64,000 nucleotides of DNA, taken from NCBI RefSeq assembly GCF_031199965.1, contig NZ_CP133605.1, forward strand, positions 4,124,501-4,188,500, in the 5' to 3' direction. This DNA is from Paenibacillus sp. D2_2 (GTDB taxonomy: Bacteria > Bacillota > Bacilli > Paenibacillales > Paenibacillaceae). The position numbers were made by a program, and so were the translations under genes. Under the pieces are notes generated by a model, which saw only the letters and a program-made list of their open reading frames with translations, was not told where the DNA came from and made no database searches. Of the stretch, positions 36,391 through 46,056 are shown piece after piece (position 1 is the first letter of the stretch; every line of letters starts with the position of its first letter).

Positions 36391-37124
36391 TTATTTTACC
36401 CTATACCAATACTTATAAAGCTCCTTATACCCAATCTTCTCATAGAGTCGTAGAGCGGGCGCATTATTAGCAACCACCGCCAGATAGCTGTGCCTGGCAC
36501 CATGCTGCTTGCCCCATTGTAACAAATGGAGAATCATCTGTTCAGCATAACCCTGATTCCGGTAATCCAGGTCCGTAACAATATCGAACAAACCAAGATA
36601 TCTCTCTCAATCACTGCGTAACCGCAGGCCACGGCCCTTCTGTCGACATACAAGGTGATGAAGCCCTTACGGGTTTTAATATTACCTAGAAGTCTCTCGA
36701 TCGTCGGTTCATGCTGCTCTTTAACCTGACTCATTCGGCAAAAATCACTGATCCACTCCGAGTCAGCCTCTTCATTTAACTTTACCGATTCCAGTCGTGG
36801 CTGTCTAACATGCCCCAGTTCCAGAACCTGAACACTCGTGATATCAAGCTGTGAATATCCCTGTTCTGCTAACAATGTATCCAAATGATCCGGGTGCACA
36901 AATGGGGTTATTTTATAAATTACAGGTAGCTGCTCATTCGCATACATTTTCTCGCACTCTACTATTTTCTGCTGTATATCATAGGTAGAGTCATAGATCG
37001 GACTTATCGAATTGGCCCTCTTCGTATAACCATTCGCGAACCGCAGTAGCCATCCGTCATACAAGAGTGTCGATAACGACGGCCAATGATTCAAGTATAA
37101 TTCCTCGATTCGTTTGCTATCCAT
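36391..37124 (-). CDS. GNAT family N-acetyltransferase (apparent frameshift)
   Basis: Starts at ATG 37124 (MDSKRIEELYLNHWPSL) after AAGGGGG. The N-terminal part includes YDGWLLRFANGYTKRANS, typical of a two-part GNAT family. The frame breaks at about 36597-36606; with one base restored the text continues YLGLFDIVTDLDYRNQGYAEQ (cofactor loop) to ALRLYEKIGYKELYKYWYR. Reconstructed length is about 245 residues. Substrate unknown. Confidence 0.82.
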
Positions 37125-37298
37125 CGATATCCCCCTTTCATTCATTTGAATTATAATACTATTATATGAATAAACATTCAACAAAATGAAGCATCTTCTC
37201 TCCCTGAAAACTTGCATATTCTAACATTTGCTGTTATATTACCAAGGATGGATTCTTAAATAGGAATCATTATTTTTAAACAAGCAGGTGAATGAAAA

Positions 37299-37703
37299 AT
37301 GAGTATTCTCAAAGAATTTAAAGAATTTGCCCTTAAAGGCAATGTACTTGATCTAGCGATCGGTGTAATTATCGGTGGCGCTTTTGGTAAGATTGTCGCT
37401 TCTCTTGTAAGTGATATCATTATGCCGCTGGTAGGTATCCTTCTTGGTGGTGTCGACTTATCCGGATTAGCATTGACGATTGGTGATGCCCCATTGACTT
37501 ACGGTGCATTTCTACAGACAGTTATCGATTTCCTAATCGTCTCAGCCGCTATCTTTCTGTTCGTCAAGGCTATTAACAGATTTAAGCGTAAGGAAGAGAC
37601 TCAGCCAGCACCGGAGGAAGCTCCTAAACCATCAAATGAAGAGGTATTGCTAACAGAAATCCGCGATTTGCTCAGACAGCAAAATAACAAAGCGGCCGAA
37701 TAA
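37299..37703 (+). CDS. mscL: Large-conductance mechanosensitive channel MscL
   Basis: 134 residues. The N-terminal pore helix [20 protein letters not shown] is strongly conserved, a second membrane helix ([20 protein letters not shown]) follows, and the C-terminal bundle is charged. It forms a homopentameric channel that opens under membrane tension during osmotic downshock. A GCAGGTGA ribosome site precedes the ATG. Monocistronic. Confidence 0.95.
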   Translation: MSILKEFKEFALKGNVLDLAIGVIIGGAFGKIVASLVSDIIMPLVGILLGGVDLSGLALTIGDAPLTYGAFLQTVIDFLIVSAAIFLFVKAINRFKRKEETQPAPEEAPKPSNEEVLLTEIRDLLRQQNNKAAE

Positions 37704-37840
37704 CGATCAATTTGATAAGAGAGAGGATACTTGCCATAATTAGGTGAGTATCTTCTTTTCATTTCGATGAAAAGTAGGTTATTAGTAGAAGCAATAAATA
37801 GGTGAATAGCAAAATTACATATGAAAAGGGGTTATTTATC

Positions 37841-39593
37841 ATGTTCCGTATGCGCCAAAAAACAGCTCCCGGAGCACCAACACCTATTACCGAATCCAAT
37901 CTCACTTCTGTTTCATCACTTCAGCAGAGTCTATACTTTCTGCAAATCGATCAGGCAGACCTAGACAATCTTCGTAAAATTACGAAATTGATAGATAATC
38001 TGGCAAAACCGATCACAGATCGCCACTATGATCTGCTATTTCAAATTCCCGAAATGCTCCATATTATCAATGATCACAGCACAAAAGAGCGTCTGTCGGT
38101 AACATTTATTGACTATTTGAAATCCATACCCCGTATTAAGTTTGACGAGAGCTATATAGCTTCACGTAAAAAAATCGGATTGATCCATAATCGTATTAAG
38201 CTTTCTCCAGAGTGGTTCATCGGCTCGTATACAAGAATTTATGAAATTTTGGTTCCTGCCATCGTCCGTGAATTCTCGTCAACCGAAAGCCGGTAAAATT
38301 ATCATCTCCTTGCAACGAATCATTACACTAGATTCCCAGCTTGTGCTAGAAGCCTATAACGAGGCCCATGACTTCCAATATATTGAGACGAACAGTCAAA
38401 TCATCGAAGAACTGATTCAAATGGATAAAGTTAAACCGTTAATTGATTCCGTTAGCCTAACTCTGCAGGAAACCATTAATATTAGTTCCGCTACCCAAGA
38501 ATTAACTGCTTCAATCAATGAAGTAGCCGATCAATCGGTTCAATTGAGCGACCAATCCGATGAAATGATGAAACAAGCTAAGCGGGTACAGCATACGATC
38601 CGTGAAGCGCTAAATGATTTTTCGGTCTCTGCGCAAGAAGTATCTGATGCGAGCCAGCAATTCGAAGAGTTCCTGCAATACATCTACAATATTACAGATA
38701 TCATTGACCTGATTCGCAATGTCGCCGACCAGACTAATTTATTAGCCTTAAATGCATCTATAGAAGCAGCCAGAGCCGGAGAGCAAGGGCTTGGCTTCGC
38801 TGTTGTAGCAAGCCAGGTCCGCAAGCTGTCAGAGGAGACGAAACAAGCGGTTGGGCAGATCACGCAGGTCACCTCGAAGGTCCTCGAGACGGCAAATACG
38901 ATTGGTGAGGGGACAAAATTGATGGGGTCACAAATTGCTAAGCGTGTAGAAGTCACGAACGGTGCAATTAGCGGTCTAGATCAGATCATGGATCAAATCG
39001 AGAGTTTCAGTGAGTTTACGGCCAACGTCGCTTCGATTGTTGAGCAGCAAGCAGCCGCTACAAGCGACATAACAGATCGAACCACCATTATGCTCGGCCA
39101 TCAAGAAGAAATTCAGCAGTATGCGATGGCGACGGGAAGTGATATTTATAATGTTAGCAAAAAGGTAAATTCCCTCCGTATGGAGTCGCTTAATATTAAC
39201 TCGCACCTTAGTGACATCCAAATACTTCGCACCGTTAAAACCGATCACTTGCTTTGGCGCTGGAGAGTATATAATAGTCTATTAGGTCTCCATCATGATA
39301 ATAATGAATCAGATAAAGACGGGAAGCTATGCCGATTAGGCAAATGGTATGAGCAGAATAAGAATAATCACAAACTGGCCTCCCTCCCTTCCTTCCAGGC
39401 TTTGGTCGAGCCGCATGCGCGCGTACACCATTTGGCTGAAGAAGCGTTGGAATCCATTCGGATTAACAGACGAGATCAGGCGGAAAGCCTTATTATCGAG
39501 CTTGAGCAAGCTTCACAGAATGTAGTTCATGTATTGGAACAGCTTAAGCAGGAAATGATTAATCAATTTCGCAGCGTATCCAAAGATGCTTGA
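37841..39593 (+). CDS. HemAT-type globin-coupled chemoreceptor with C-terminal CZB domain (apparent frameshift)
   Basis: Soluble chemoreceptor with no membrane segment. Residues 25-180 form a sensor globin; the likely proximal heme ligand is His116 in GLIHNRIKLSPEW. The frame breaks at 38282-38284 (one C missing) and continues KAGKIIISLQRIITLDSQLV, then a methyl-accepting signalling domain with the hairpin tip NVADQTNLLALNASIEAARA. The last 120 residues match a chemoreceptor zinc-binding (CZB) domain: HLLWRWRVYNSLL, LCRLGKWYE and EPHARVHHLAEEAL. Senses oxygen and perhaps zinc or hypochlorous acid. Start ATG 37841 follows AAAGGGG. Confidence 0.88.
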
Positions 39594-39633
39594 TCCAATC
39601 AATTTCTTCTTAGCCAATGCAAATATTTGATAT

Positions 39634-39677
39634 GAACGGTCTGGCAAGAGCTTTTTGCCAGATCGTTCTATTTTTTT
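39634..39677 (+). terminator. Terminator after the chemoreceptor
   Basis: GAACGGTCTGGCAA pairs with TTGCCAGATCGTTC (one G-U or mismatch), followed by TATTTTTTT. Confidence 0.9.
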
Positions 39678-39709
39678 GACGTGTTATTAACTTCAGGCTT
39701 TTAATCTAA

Positions 39710-39741
39710 TTAGACATATGTTAAATTAGACGTATGTTAAA
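39710..39741. promoter_or_regulatory. Two adjacent 16-base repeats, probable ArsR operator
   Basis: TTAGACATATGTTAAA is followed immediately by TTAGACGTATGTTAAA, differing at one base. They end 24 bases before the ArsR start and overlap the likely -10 region. ACATATGT in the first copy is palindromic. Autoregulation is inferred. Confidence 0.6.
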
Positions 39742-39765
39742 TCAATTATGACAGAGGTGATTGTT

Positions 39766-40377
39766 ATGCAACTAGATAAAGTCGTTGCTTATCATAAGGC
39801 ACTTGCTGATCCAACCCGGATAAAAATATTGATCCTGCTCGCTGATGGTGAGCTTAACGGGCAAGTCCTAGCCGAGAAACTATACGTCACTCCCGCTACA
39901 ATTACACATCATGCAGCTAAACTACGGGCGGCAAGTCTCATTAATGAACGCCGTGAGAAGAATACGATATATTTCTCATTGAACCACTATTTCATCAACG
40001 CCTACGGAACAGCAACGACTGATTTGATCTACAGAAATACCAACCGCCTGTCTAAAGGAGATGTAAATCTGATGGAAGATCGAAATCAAAAACTCAAGCA
40101 ATCCGTCCTATCCAATTTCTTCACAGCAACAGGAAAATTGCAGCATATTCCAGCTCAGCTAAAGAAAAAGCTTATTGTGCTGGAGCACATGATCAGCCAA
40201 CTTACGCAAGGGTATAGCTATTCTGAGAAAGAAATCAATGAATTCATCAAGCAATACCATGATGACTTCGCTACGATCAGGCGGGAGTTCATCATGCATC
40301 AATTCATGAGCCGTGAGAACGATATTTACATCATGAACCCTCCAGAAATGTGGATGAAATGGGAGACGCTGAGCTAA
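39766..40377 (+). CDS. ArsR-type HTH regulator with DUF2087 tail
   Basis: 203 residues from ATG 39766. The winged-helix DNA-binding half is LADPTRIKILILLADGELNG followed by VTPATITHHAAKLRAA. The C-terminal part, about 125-200, has the DUF2087 features YSEKEINEFIKQYHDDFATI and RREFIMHQFMSRE. No metal-binding Cys motif is visible, so the signal is unknown. Adjacent tandem repeats likely bind it. Confidence 0.85.
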   Translation: MQLDKVVAYHKALADPTRIKILILLADGELNGQVLAEKLYVTPATITHHAAKLRAASLINERREKNTIYFSLNHYFINAYGTATTDLIYRNTNRLSKGDVNLMEDRNQKLKQSVLSNFFTATGKLQHIPAQLKKKLIVLEHMISQLTQGYSYSEKEINEFIKQYHDDFATIRREFIMHQFMSRENDIYIMNPPEMWMKWETLS

Positions 40378-40416
40378 AGTGGGACCTTCATTTCAAACCG
40401 CGCCCAAATGCTCCGA

Positions 40417-40467
40417 AACAAAAAACAACCATAATCCCCTAAACAGGACTATGGTTGTTTTTTGTTT
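40417..40467. terminator. Bidirectional terminator
   Basis: Seventeen-base perfect stem, AAACAAAAAACAACCAT and its complement, between convergent genes. Its own A and T runs supply the U tracts on both strands. Confidence 0.85.
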
Positions 40468-40479
40468 TAAAAACCTCTA

Positions 40480-41981
40480 CTATTTACGATCAATAATAAT
40501 CCAGCCATCTGCATCCTTCGTTACTGTAGCACCTAGTGATTCAGCGATAAAACGAAGCGGTACATAGGTAGTGCCGTAGGTATCAACGAATACAGGTTGC
40601 GGCAGTGTAACTGGGTGACCGTCGATTGTAGCCTTGTCGGAGCCAACGGTTAGCTTAATTTCCCGACCATTGAGGTCATCGGTAATCACGATTTCTTTGG
40701 AGCCCTTGGTCCATTTCACTTCTGCATCTAGTAGTTCGGACACATAGCGGAGCGGTACAAAGGATACATTCTTATTGGAAACAATACCGTCGTACTTATC
40801 CTCTGGATCAAGCCAAATGTTCTTCTGCGTGATCTTCAAATCGTTCTTGAGGGTCTTATACATCAAGGAGTCTGCTTCGAAATTGCGAAGCATTTGTCCA
40901 GGTGTAACATCTCCCTCTGTCATATCGAGAACTCCTGCGCTCGTATCAATCTTGTCGATCTTGACCTCAGTACCAATATTCCAGAGCTCGCTCTCTGTAT
41001 GAAGCTTGATAGCTGAGACTGGTAAACCCTCACTTGCCGGAAGAGCAATAGCAAGATCCAGATTTTGTTTGCGAATATTTTGTTTGCTATCGAAGTAGAG
41101 ATCCATGCTAAACGTAGAACTTTTACCGAGAACCGTCGTCAGCTCTGGAGTTTGCTTCAGGGCTTTATCCAGACTGGCATCATAATTGTTCAGGAACTCA
41201 TTCAGGCTCTCAATCAATTGACCATGGATTGCTCCAACTGTAGCGCCTTTGGAGTCAACTGGAAGACCTGTTCCTACATCAATGCCCTCTTCTTCCATCG
41301 AAGTGTAAAGCGGATAGAAAGCATCGTAGAAAGCGTTGATCAGTTCCTTGAGACCCGCTTCATCTTTCACTACTTCTGTCAAGAATGGCTTAACCATTGC
41401 CAACAGCTCTTCACCATTCACTTCTACGTGAAGATTGGTCAAAGCCAACGATTCTCCGTTCACTTTATCTTGAACCTGCTTCACGGAGAGCTTCGTCGGA
41501 TTTGGAGCATGGTTGATGGCGAATTGGACAACCTTCTCGGAGAGGCCTTGAATATTCTCCTGATATTGGCTCATATCAGGGTATCCTATTTCACTATTAT
41601 CCAGTGATATGTAGAGCGGTTGCTTAGCCCCTTCCAGCTGAATAACCATTCCATCTTTGTCCATGGACAATTGATAAGGCAATTCCTTGCCTTGGAATCC
41701 GATAAACCCTTTCATCGATGCAGTATTTTTATCTTGAACTTTACCGCTATCGATAGTAATAGACAATGAATTAATCAGATCTATCATCTTCTGGTCTTCA
41801 GCAGTAATGCCGGCCGTAGGTATAAGTTCGATCGAGAGCTTCTGTTTCGACTCGCTGGATGATGGATTCATACTATTTGTGAGCGCTTTGTTGATATCAA
41901 GCCCCCAACAGCCTGACATCCAGTCAGCATAACCAACAGCAGCGCCATTGGGATCGCTAACCATTTCATTTTTTTGATCAT
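40480..41981 (-). CDS. Lipoprotein with C-terminal stalk (copper amine oxidase N-like) domain (apparent frameshift)
   Basis: ATG 41981 after AGGAAGGGG opens a lipoprotein signal: MIKKMKWLAIPMALLLVM then the lipobox LTGC. The frame then breaks in the C5/G5 run at 41902-41906; one added G joins QAVGG to LDINKALTNSMNPS. The body of about 350 residues is an unrecognised extracellular domain. The last 110 residues carry two stalk-domain units, FVPLRYVSELLDAEVKW and YVPLRFIAESLGATV. Membrane-anchored, probably cell-surface; function unknown. Confidence 0.85.
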
Positions 41982-42112
41982 TATTATGTGTCCCCTTCCT
42001 AGTTAATATATTCCATTATGTTTCAACGATCTTTACTTGTAAATAGATTTTCGAATTTTCCGTGACCATATGCTAGATTCCGATTTTATTACAGTCTCTG
42101 CTGAACTAAATA

Positions 42113-42121
42113 TGCTATAAT
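42113..42121 (+). promoter_or_regulatory. Extended -10 promoter of queCDEF
   Basis: TGCTATAAT is a perfect extended -10 element (TGnTATAAT) 53 bases before the preQ1 aptamer. No strong -35 is seen, as is usual for this promoter type. Confidence 0.6.
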
Positions 42122-42173
42122 AGCTGGGTATCATCAATAAAATATGAAGAAGTTCATGCAGCATTTGCATGAG

Positions 42174-42206
42174 AGAGGTTCGCGAACTCCCTCTATAAAA
42201 AACTAA
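42174..42206 (+). promoter_or_regulatory. preQ1-I riboswitch of queCDEF
   Basis: AGAGGTTCGCGAACTCCCTC followed by TATAAAAAACTAA matches the class-I preQ1 aptamer: hairpin P1 plus the A-rich tail that folds into the pseudoknot. It should lower queCDEF expression when preQ1 is plentiful. Confidence 0.93.
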
Positions 42207-42258
42207 TGGCGCCCAGCCTCTTGTTTAGCATGGGTTTGTTTTTTGTAACGCAGTTCAA

Positions 42259-42307
42259 GAACTCTCTTCTTCCGATTCAAAATTCAAGAAGAATGAGAGG
42301 TTTTTTT
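42259..42307 (+). terminator. Candidate riboswitch terminator abutting queC
   Basis: CTCTCTTCTT can pair with AAGAAGAATGAGAG (small bulge), followed by T7 that ends at the queC start codon. It is a plausible expression platform for the preQ1 aptamer. A weaker GCCCA/TGGGT hairpin followed by GTTTTTTG at about 42211-42248 is an alternative. Confidence 0.5.
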
Positions 42308-42991
42308 ATGCTCAAAAACGAAAAAGCCGTCGTCGTTTTCAGCGGCGGACAAGACAGTACCACCTGCCTGTTCTGGGCACTACAGCAATTCCGCGAAGTG
42401 GAGGCCATCACCTTCGATTATGGCCAGCGCCATAAGCTGGAGATTGAATGTGCCAAAGAAATCGCTGCCGAGCTGGGTGTAAAGCTAACCGTACTAGACA
42501 TGAGCTTGCTAGGCCAAATTACACAGAACTCGCTCACGAACAGCGACATGCCGATCGTCCAAGAGGAAGGCGAGTTACCAAGCACTTTTGTCGAAGGACG
42601 TAATCACCTATTCCTGAGTTTTGCAGCAGTATTCGCTAAAGGTCGTTCCGCTCGGCATCTTGTTACCGGTGTATGTGAGACTGATTTCAGTGGTTATCCC
42701 GATTGCCGAGACGCCTTCGTGAAATCGCTCAATGTGACGCTTAACCTGGCTATGGACTACAACTTCGTCATCCATACTCCGCTGATGTGGATCGACAAGG
42801 CCGAGACATGGAAGCTGGCCGATGAACTCGGAGCTTTTGATTTTGTTAGAGAACGTACACTGACCTGTTACAACGGTATCATCGGTGATGGCTGCGGGGA
42901 ATGCCCTGCCTGCAAGCTTAGAAGAGCCGGACTAGAGAATTACTTGGCCATGCGCCAAGGGAGATGTCCTCATGACCCGGGTCCCTGGTGA
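42308..42991 (+). CDS. queC: 7-cyano-7-deazaguanine synthase QueC
   Basis: Converts 7-carboxy-7-deazaguanine to preQ0 using ATP and ammonia. The PP-loop is [15 protein letters not shown]. Zinc-binding cysteines lie in [10 protein letters not shown]. 227 residues from ATG 42308; the longer upstream frame runs through the riboswitch and is rejected. First gene of queC-queD-queE-queF; its end overlaps the queD start by 20 bases. Confidence 0.95.
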   Translation: MLKNEKAVVVFSGGQDSTTCLFWALQQFREVEAITFDYGQRHKLEIECAKEIAAELGVKLTVLDMSLLGQITQNSLTNSDMPIVQEEGELPSTFVEGRNHLFLSFAAVFAKGRSARHLVTGVCETDFSGYPDCRDAFVKSLNVTLNLAMDYNFVIHTPLMWIDKAETWKLADELGAFDFVRERTLTCYNGIIGDGCGECPACKLRRAGLENYLAMRQGRCPHDPGPW

Positions 42992-43465
42992 ATTCCGCAT
43001 TGTAGACCGTCTGCAAAAATATGGACAGGATATACAGCGTGAACAGCTGAAATACCATCAACACCGCGTGCTGGTGAGCAAGGAATTCACCTTCGATGCG
43101 GCTCATCATCTGTATGCCTATGAAGGCAAATGCAAGAACCTCCATGGACATACGTACAAAGTGGTATTTGGTATCAGCGGCATGCCAAATGAAATCGGCA
43201 TTACCGTTGATTTTGGAACGATCAAGACGATCTGGAAAGAAGAGATTGAATGTTTCCTGGATCACCGTTATTTAAACGAGACGCTGCCGCTAATGAATAC
43301 GACGGCTGAGAATATGGTCGTCTGGTTATTTGAACGGATGGAGAAGGCCCTGCAATCCGAAGCCTACCGCTCCACTATTCTCGGAGGACGTACGGAATTC
43401 GTCCGGCTGTACGAGACGGGACTAGCTATGCCGAAGCAAGACGGGAGTGGATGTATGATGAATAG
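42972..43465 (+). CDS. queD: 6-carboxy-5,6,7,8-tetrahydropterin synthase QueD (apparent 3' frameshift)
   Basis: Makes 6-carboxytetrahydropterin from dihydroneopterin triphosphate. Zinc-ligand histidines are in [14 protein letters not shown] and LHGHTYK. As read, the frame runs into queE. One added G in the GGG at 43418-43420 changes the C-terminus to [17 protein letters not shown] and a stop at 43463-43465, which overlaps the queE start as expected in a tight operon. Reconstructed length is about 164 residues, normal for QueD. Confidence 0.9.
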
Positions 43466-44201
43466 TGCACACCGTTCCTTGATTCCCGTTCTAGAGATCT
43501 TCGGACCGACCGTTCAAGGTGAAGGCATGGTTATCGGTCAGAAGACCATGTTCGTACGTACCGCCGGCTGCGACTACCATTGCAGTTGGTGCGACTCTGC
43601 CTTCACTTGGGATGGAAGCGCCAAGAAAGCGATACGGTTGCTGACTGCGACAGAAATTTGGGAAGAACTGCGGCAGATTGGGCAAGACCGTTTCTCCCAT
43701 GTCACCCTATCCGGTGGTAACCCGCTTCTACTGCCACAGCTCCAATCGCTAATTGATTTGCTGCATCAACAGGGTGTAACTGTCGCTGTCGAGACACAAG
43801 GCTCGCGTTGGCAGGATTGGCTAGCCGAGGTCGAACAAGTCACAATCTCCCCGAAGCCGCCAAGCTCTGGGATGAACACAGACTGGTCTAAGCTGAGCGA
43901 GATCGTGTGTAACCTTAACAATCGTCCCGCTTCCTATAGTATGAGTCTGAAGGTTGTCGTATTCGATGATCTTGATCTGAATTATGCCAAAGAGGTACAC
44001 CAGCGTTATCCCGAAGTACCTATGTATATACAAGTAGGAAATCCAGATGTGCATCGTATGGACATCAATAGCCATGCTAGTGATCTGCTTGAGCGCTATG
44101 AGCACCTAATTGATCAGGTCATGGATTCGTCTGAGCTCAACAACGTTAGAGTGTTGCCGCAGCTACATGCCTTAGTATGGGGGAACAAACGCGGCGTTTG
44201 A
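43455..44201 (+). CDS. queE: 7-carboxy-7-deazaguanine synthase QueE
   Basis: Radical SAM enzyme that contracts the pterin ring of 6-carboxytetrahydropterin. The cluster motif is CDYHCSWC. FGPTVQGEG and TLSGGNPLLLP are family features. Tandem ATG codons at 43455 and 43458 open [17 protein letters not shown]. It appears joined in frame to queD only because of the missing base in queD. 248 residues, the normal length. Confidence 0.93.
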   Translation: MMNSAHRSLIPVLEIFGPTVQGEGMVIGQKTMFVRTAGCDYHCSWCDSAFTWDGSAKKAIRLLTATEIWEELRQIGQDRFSHVTLSGGNPLLLPQLQSLIDLLHQQGVTVAVETQGSRWQDWLAEVEQVTISPKPPSSGMNTDWSKLSEIVCNLNNRPASYSMSLKVVVFDDLDLNYAKEVHQRYPEVPMYIQVGNPDVHRMDINSHASDLLERYEHLIDQVMDSSELNNVRVLPQLHALVWGNKRGV

Positions 44202-44255
44202 CAAATAACACCAGAATACTTCATTACATGATTCATTTTAAGGAGGATGTTCTCT

Positions 44256-44753
44256 ATGTCAGGAAGACAACAGGAAGAAATGCAGGATATTACCCTGCTT
44301 GGCAACCAAGCCGTTAACTATCCGCTGACCTATACACCGGAAATTTTGGAGAGCTTCGACAACAAGCATCCGTACCGCGATTATTTTGTTAAATTCAACT
44401 GTCCAGAATTCACAAGCCTCTGTCCTATTACCGGGCAGCCCGATTTCGCCACGATCTATATCAGCTACATTCCCGACCTGAAAATGGTTGAGAGCAAATC
44501 GCTCAAGCTGTATCTGTTCAGCTTCCGCAACCATGGCGATTTTCATGAGGATTGCGTCAACATCATTATGAATGACCTTATTAAGCTGATGGATCCTAAA
44601 TACATTGAAGTGTGGGGGAAATTCACCCCGCGCGGCGGCATCTCCATCGATCCGTACTGCAACTACGGACGCCCGGGTACGAAATATGAGTCCATGGCTG
44701 ATCACCGATTGATGAACCATGACATGTATCCCGAGAAGGTCGATAACCGATAA
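44256..44753 (+). CDS. queF: NADPH-dependent preQ0 reductase QueF
   Basis: Reduces preQ0 to preQ1, the last step before insertion into tRNA. The catalytic Cys is in [15 protein letters not shown], substrate-binding residues in [17 protein letters not shown]. 165 residues, the short unimodular form. ATG 44256 is 9 bases after GGAGG; ATG 44247 is too close. Last gene of the queCDEF unit, with a terminator after it. Confidence 0.96.
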   Translation: MSGRQQEEMQDITLLGNQAVNYPLTYTPEILESFDNKHPYRDYFVKFNCPEFTSLCPITGQPDFATIYISYIPDLKMVESKSLKLYLFSFRNHGDFHEDCVNIIMNDLIKLMDPKYIEVWGKFTPRGGISIDPYCNYGRPGTKYESMADHRLMNHDMYPEKVDNR

Positions 44754-44799
44754 TTTAGAGAGAAGCCCCTCGTGGATTCGTAGCATCCCGACATTCAAA

Positions 44800-44837
44800 A
44801 CGAGCCTTAGAATAAAATTCTAGAGGCTCGTTTTTTT
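44800..44837 (+). terminator. Terminator of queCDEF
   Basis: ACGAGCCT pairs with AGGCTCGT with an inner extension AGAAT/ATTCT, followed by T7. Confidence 0.9.
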
Positions 44838-44955
44838 ATGGTATCTATTTGATTATCAAATCAACATTTTGTATCCAATCCTCACCGAGTCTCATCTCAT
44901 TGCAATATTTTGCTACAATATAGATAAAATTCATTAACCGGGAGGATTCTCAGCT

Positions 44956-45938
44956 ATGAAACCACGGGTTTATATTGCCAGGGAAATACCGAAAGATGTC
45001 GAAGCTTACATCGGAGAACATTGTGACTACTCGATTTGGGACCAGCCGGGATCAATTCCTCTTGAGTTGCTGTACCAGAATATCGGCAACGCCGCAGGGT
45101 TGCTCACTTCCGGAACAAGTATCAACAAGGAACTACTGGAGCATGCCCCCCAATTAAAAGTCGTCAGCAACATCAGCGTAGGCTACAACAACTTCGACCT
45201 TGAGGCGATGCGAGAACATAAAGTTCTCGGTACCAATACCCCGAGGTGCTTGATGATACCGTCGCAGACTTGATCATCGCTCTAATGCTGTCCGTAGCCC
45301 GCCGTGTACCGGAACTTGATAAGTATGTCAGGGCTGGTCGATGGCAGCGTGATGACAACGAACAGCTATTCGGCCTGGATGTTCACCATAAGACGTTGGG
45401 AATCATCGGTATGGGTAATATCGGACAAGCCGTAGCCAGACGGGCAAAATGGGGATTCGGGATGAACCTGCTGTACCACAACCGCGGTCAGAATCTTGCT
45501 GTCGAAACTGAATTAGGCGCTGAATATCGCTCTAAGGATGAACTACTGCGGGAGGCCGATTTTATCGTACTGATGACGCCTCTTACTCCAGAGACCCAGC
45601 ATTATATCGGAGCACGTGAATTCGCGCTAATGAAGCCTACTGCTGTGTTCATCAATGCATCACGCGGGGCCACAGTCGATGAATCCGCTATGATTGAGGC
45701 GCTGAACACCAGGCAAATATACGGCGCAGGACTGGATGTATTCGAGCAAGAACCTGTTGCACCCGACAATCCGCTATTATCCATGGACCATGTTGTAGTC
45801 CTGCCGCATATCGGTTCGGCAACAGCTAAGACAAGACTGAACATGGCGATGCTTGCGGCGAAGAACCTCGTTGATGCCCTCTATGGTAGAAGACCGGCAC
45901 AATTAGTCAAAGAGCTGCAAGATATATACGAACCGTAA
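44956..45938 (+). CDS. D-2-hydroxyacid dehydrogenase (apparent frameshift)
   Basis: NAD(P)-dependent reductase of the glyoxylate/hydroxypyruvate type. The catalytic-domain start has [17 protein letters not shown] and SVGYNNFD. The frame breaks in the C run at 45239-45242; with one base restored [20 protein letters not shown] follows. The nucleotide domain has [15 protein letters not shown], the Arg region [11 protein letters not shown], Glu in FEQEP and His in LPHIGSAT, so the catalytic set is complete. About 327 residues reconstructed. CGGGAGG ribosome site before the ATG. Confidence 0.9.
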
Positions 45939-45959
45939 GAAGATGATCGAAAATAAACA

Positions 45960-46027
45960 AGCCCGCCTATTCCGCGCACCTCCGATTCGCTTTTAAAGCT
46001 TCGGTTAGTGCGGCAGTCAGGCGGGCT
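45960..46027. terminator. Long hairpin between convergent genes
   Basis: AGCCCGCCT and CCGCGCAC near 45962-45984 pair with GTGCGG and AGGCGGGCT near 46008-46027, with interior loops. It probably terminates both flanking genes. Confidence 0.7.
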
Positions 46028-46056
46028 CTGCTTATTTATAGAGGTTGTTCATTACA

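Noticed and set aside
42206..42307. Longer N-terminus for QueC
   Set aside because: It would translate the preQ1 riboswitch tail and terminator; the family starts near ATG 42308.
42972..44201. Natural QueD-QueE fusion protein
   Set aside because: Restoring one G at 43418-43420 yields separate, normal-length queD and queE with the expected overlap.
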